NCBI GenBank assembly: GCA_947304065.1
Contig: CAMZAI010000002.1
Coordinates: 1-35,825, forward strand
Origin: an uncultured Clostridia bacterium
GTDB lineage: Bacteria > Bacillota > Clostridia > Lachnospirales > Lachnospiraceae
Length of the DNA: 35,825 nt
Direction of reading: 5' to 3'
Below the pieces are notes generated by a model that was not told the origin of the DNA, ran no database searches, and saw only the letters and a list, made by a program, of their open reading frames with translations. Numbering within the stretch: position 1 is the stretch's first letter; every line of letters begins with the position of its first letter. Positions 34,169 through 35,825 of this stretch are shown one piece after another. A program made the translations under genes and the position numbers.

Positions 34169-34780
34169 ATGAATCAAAAACTTAATATCATACTTTCAGT
34201 GATCATTGCACTTTCGATCGTATCAAGCGGTATAGCGTTTTTTACGCCCTCAGGTGCAGCACCTGATCAGGGCGTCACGGTTATTGCGGCACCGGAGCAG
34301 ACAAAAGCCGAACGTCCGCCCTGCTTCCCCGATCCCGAAGCGAATTATATCAAGCTTCCGGAAACAGAGAATCTGGCTCTCAACAAACAGGTATCATCCG
34401 GTGAATATACAGATGTCTATGTCGAATCCAATGTAAACGACGGAAAAACCGATACCTATTGGGAAAGCAAAGGTTTCCCTTCAGAGATGACTATAGATCT
34501 TGCAGGCAGTTTTAAGATATCAACCGTTGCGGTAAGGCTTAACCCTTCTGCCGTATGGGAAGCCAGAACTCAGGAGATCGCGGTTCTGATCAGTACCGAC
34601 GGGGCTCAGTTCACGGAAGCTTCCCCCGCGACGCGTTATACGTTCGATCCTGCTACAGGCAACCGTATAAGAATTGACTTCGCATCATCCGATGCACGGT
34701 ATGTAAAGCTGGTATTCACGATGAAGTCCTCAGCAAGGACAGGCGGCGCGCAGGCTGCGGAGATCGAAGTTTACGAATAA
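34169..34780 (+). CDS. Secreted F5/8 type C (discoidin/CBM32-like) domain protein
   Basis: 203 residues: an N-terminal signal peptide or anchor (about 6-27), a short Pro-rich linker, and one discoidin domain (about 65-203). Typical features are NLALNKQVSSGEYTD, VNDGKTDTYWES, MTIDLAGSFKISTVAVRLNP, RTQEIAVLISTDGAQF and RYVKLVF...AAEIEVYE. Such domains bind glycans, often galactose- or uronate-containing. A strong AGGAGG (11 bases after the hydrolase stop) shows cotranscription with the beta-helix gene; it could serve as a separate binding subunit. Confidence 0.85.
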   Translation: MNQKLNIILSVIIALSIVSSGIAFFTPSGAAPDQGVTVIAAPEQTKAERPPCFPDPEANYIKLPETENLALNKQVSSGEYTDVYVESNVNDGKTDTYWESKGFPSEMTIDLAGSFKISTVAVRLNPSAVWEARTQEIAVLISTDGAQFTEASPATRYTFDPATGNRIRIDFASSDARYVKLVFTMKSSARTGGAQAAEIEVYE

Positions 34781-34798
34781 AAAGATGTGGCTAAAACA

Positions 34799-34831
34799 AA
34801 AAGAGATAGGGCTCACTGCCCTATCTCTTTT
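34799..34831. terminator. Bidirectional terminator between converging genes
   Basis: A 14-bp perfect stem AAAAGAGATAGGGC/GCCCTATCTCTTTT with a 5-nt loop (34813-34817), A-rich on one side and T-rich on the other, serving both the plus-strand operon and the minus-strand GH65 gene, whose TGA lies in the loop. Confidence 0.88.
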
Positions 34832-35825
34832 ATTGTATGAGCTTCATGCGTAACGGTTACAAGATAATCTCTTCCTCGCAGCGTTATCGGAAACTTTATT
34901 TCCGTGATCTGGTCAGGCAAATGCGGGTCAAGTGCTATTTCTCCGTCCCTGACCGTTAAACCTGCGAATCCCAAAACCGCGATCATCCATGCTCCGCCAT
35001 TCGCAGCAGGATGCGTTCCTCCGATATATATCTCTCCTGCCCACTGCTTTCCGCCGCCCTTCAGGTCGATCGACGCAGTATTAATAAAATGCTTCCAGGC
35101 AAGCTCCGGCCGTCCTATACGGCAGGCTGTCAGAGCATACATACATGCTGAAAGGCTAGATCCGTGTTCCGTGCGAGGTTCATAATACTCCCAGTTGGCA
35201 GCTACTTCTCCGCAGCCGAAATTCCCGGGAAAAAGCGCCATCATCGCTATCACATCAGCCTGCTTGATGACCTGAGCCGTTCCGGCAACTCCGTGATCAC
35301 CGCCCCAGTACTCACGCGGATTGACCAGGCGCGATCTTACCGTGTCCAGTGAACAGTCCTCCAGGTCAAAGTATCCGTCAAACTGCTCTATAACATTATC
35401 ACGTACTGCAGGTCTGCGTATCCGTCCGACAATACTCCCGAGCAGCTCCCAGTCACTGGCATAACCCAGTCGTTCAAGAAGATCGGCAAACCATTCAGGT
35501 CTGTCAGCAAAGACCTCCTTCAATCGCAGCGCATTTTCCATGCAGGAACGGATCATGCAGTTCGTAAATGCGTTGTTCGAAACTCTCTCGTGATATTCAT
35601 CCGGTCCGATCACATCCTGAAAATCGATTGTCTCGCAGTCAGGATGCGCACATGCGCGGCTGATGTAGAAACGGGCACATTCGAGTATGACTTCGGCGCC
35701 GCCCTGTTCGAGCAGAGTACGGTCTCCGGTGATCCGATAGTATTCCCACAGCGCATAGACAATATCGCCGCTGATATGGATCTGTTTGTCCCTGAAGTAA
35801 GTCCTGACAGGACGGTGGGTGAATA
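34813..35825 (-). CDS. GH65 family glycoside phosphorylase, C-terminal part
   Basis: The frame is open to the right edge, so the gene is partial at its 5' end; about 336 codons are visible. The edge peptide FTHRPVRTYFRDKQIHISGDIVYALWEYY (key: QIHISGDIVYA) leads to DVIGPDEYHERVSNNAFTN, which holds the catalytic Glu of GH65, and TEHGSSLSACMYAL, the phosphate-binding loop. ANGGAWMIAVLGFAGL and the C-terminal beta domain complete the family pattern. GH65 enzymes phosphorolyse maltose, trehalose, kojibiose or nigerose to beta-glucose 1-phosphate; the specificity cannot be read here. PgmB, encoded at 29113-29745, would use the product. An upstream in-frame Met-like GTG at 35613 is internal and not the start. 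Confidence 0.92.
   Translation of the reverse strand, partial: FTHRPVRTYFRDKQIHISGDIVYALWEYYRITGDRTLLEQGGAEVILECARFYISRACAHPDCETIDFQDVIGPDEYHERVSNNAFTNCMIRSCMENALRLKEVFADRPEWFADLLERLGYASDWELLGSIVGRIRRPAVRDNVIEQFDGYFDLEDCSLDTVRSRLVNPREYWGGDHGVAGTAQVIKQADVIAMMALFPGNFGCGEVAANWEYYEPRTEHGSSLSACMYALTACRIGRPELAWKHFINTASIDLKGGGKQWAGEIYIGGTHPAANGGAWMIAVLGFAGLTVRDGEIALDPHLPDQITEIKFPITLRGRDYLVTVTHEAHTIKEIGQ

Overview
The window looks like chromosomal DNA from an uncultured or little-studied Clostridia member (Bacillota, probably Lachnospiraceae- or Oscillospiraceae-like). The evidence is the HrcA/CIRCE-controlled hrcA-grpE-dnaK-dnaJ operon, an ireB-ruvX-DUF1292-mltG-trmR-trhP gene order that matches Bacillus subtilis yrzL-yrrK-yrzB-yrrL-yrrM-yrrO, AGGAGG-type ribosome binding sites, TTGACA/TATAAT promoters and intermediate base composition. 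I see no tRNA, rRNA, IS element or CRISPR array.

Left end (1-3300): the N-terminus of a MutS-family ATPase (minus) is cut by the window edge. Between it and the 23S rRNA methyltransferase gene (rlmCD type) lies a 398-base gap. This gap holds a strong minus-strand promoter, a series of nested stems whose imperfect pairs are G-U only on the minus strand, and a terminator-like hairpin, so it looks like an unannotated structured RNA. A divergent plus-strand pair follows: a TrpR-like YerC regulator and a DUF218 membrane protein.

Housekeeping block 1 (3302-13210, all minus): mtaB, ireB, ruvX, DUF1292, RNase J, a truncated MltG-like protein, trmR, a U32 tRNA hydroxylation protein and a SWIM/SNF2 helicase, tightly spaced and probably cotranscribed. 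An HPr-like gene without the phosphocarrier histidine stands alone on the plus strand (13402-13635).

Housekeeping block 2 (13723-28710, all minus): hrcA, grpE, dnaK, dnaJ, then an EF-G/TetM-like translational GTPase fused to a Rae1/YacP-type NYN nuclease, a membrane GGDEF protein, an orphan oligopeptide-binding lipoprotein, prmA, rsmE, a cysteine desulfurase and thiI. A sigma-A promoter and a perfect CIRCE element precede hrcA. The GTPase-nuclease fusion starts 3 bases after dnaJ, so it probably belongs to the heat-shock transcript; it is the most interesting protein in the window.

Sugar region (28895-35825): after a small FeoB-associated cysteine-rich protein come pgmB and lacI (minus), a lipoprotein with two near-identical modules (minus), a divergent secreted beta-helix hydrolase and an F5/8C-domain protein (plus), and the C-terminal part of a GH65 phosphorylase (minus, cut by the window end). 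The two divergent promoters each carry the same 14-bp perfect palindrome just downstream of the predicted start site, which is probably the operator of the adjacent LacI regulator. GH65 and PgmB together would turn an alpha-glucoside into glucose plus glucose 6-phosphate.
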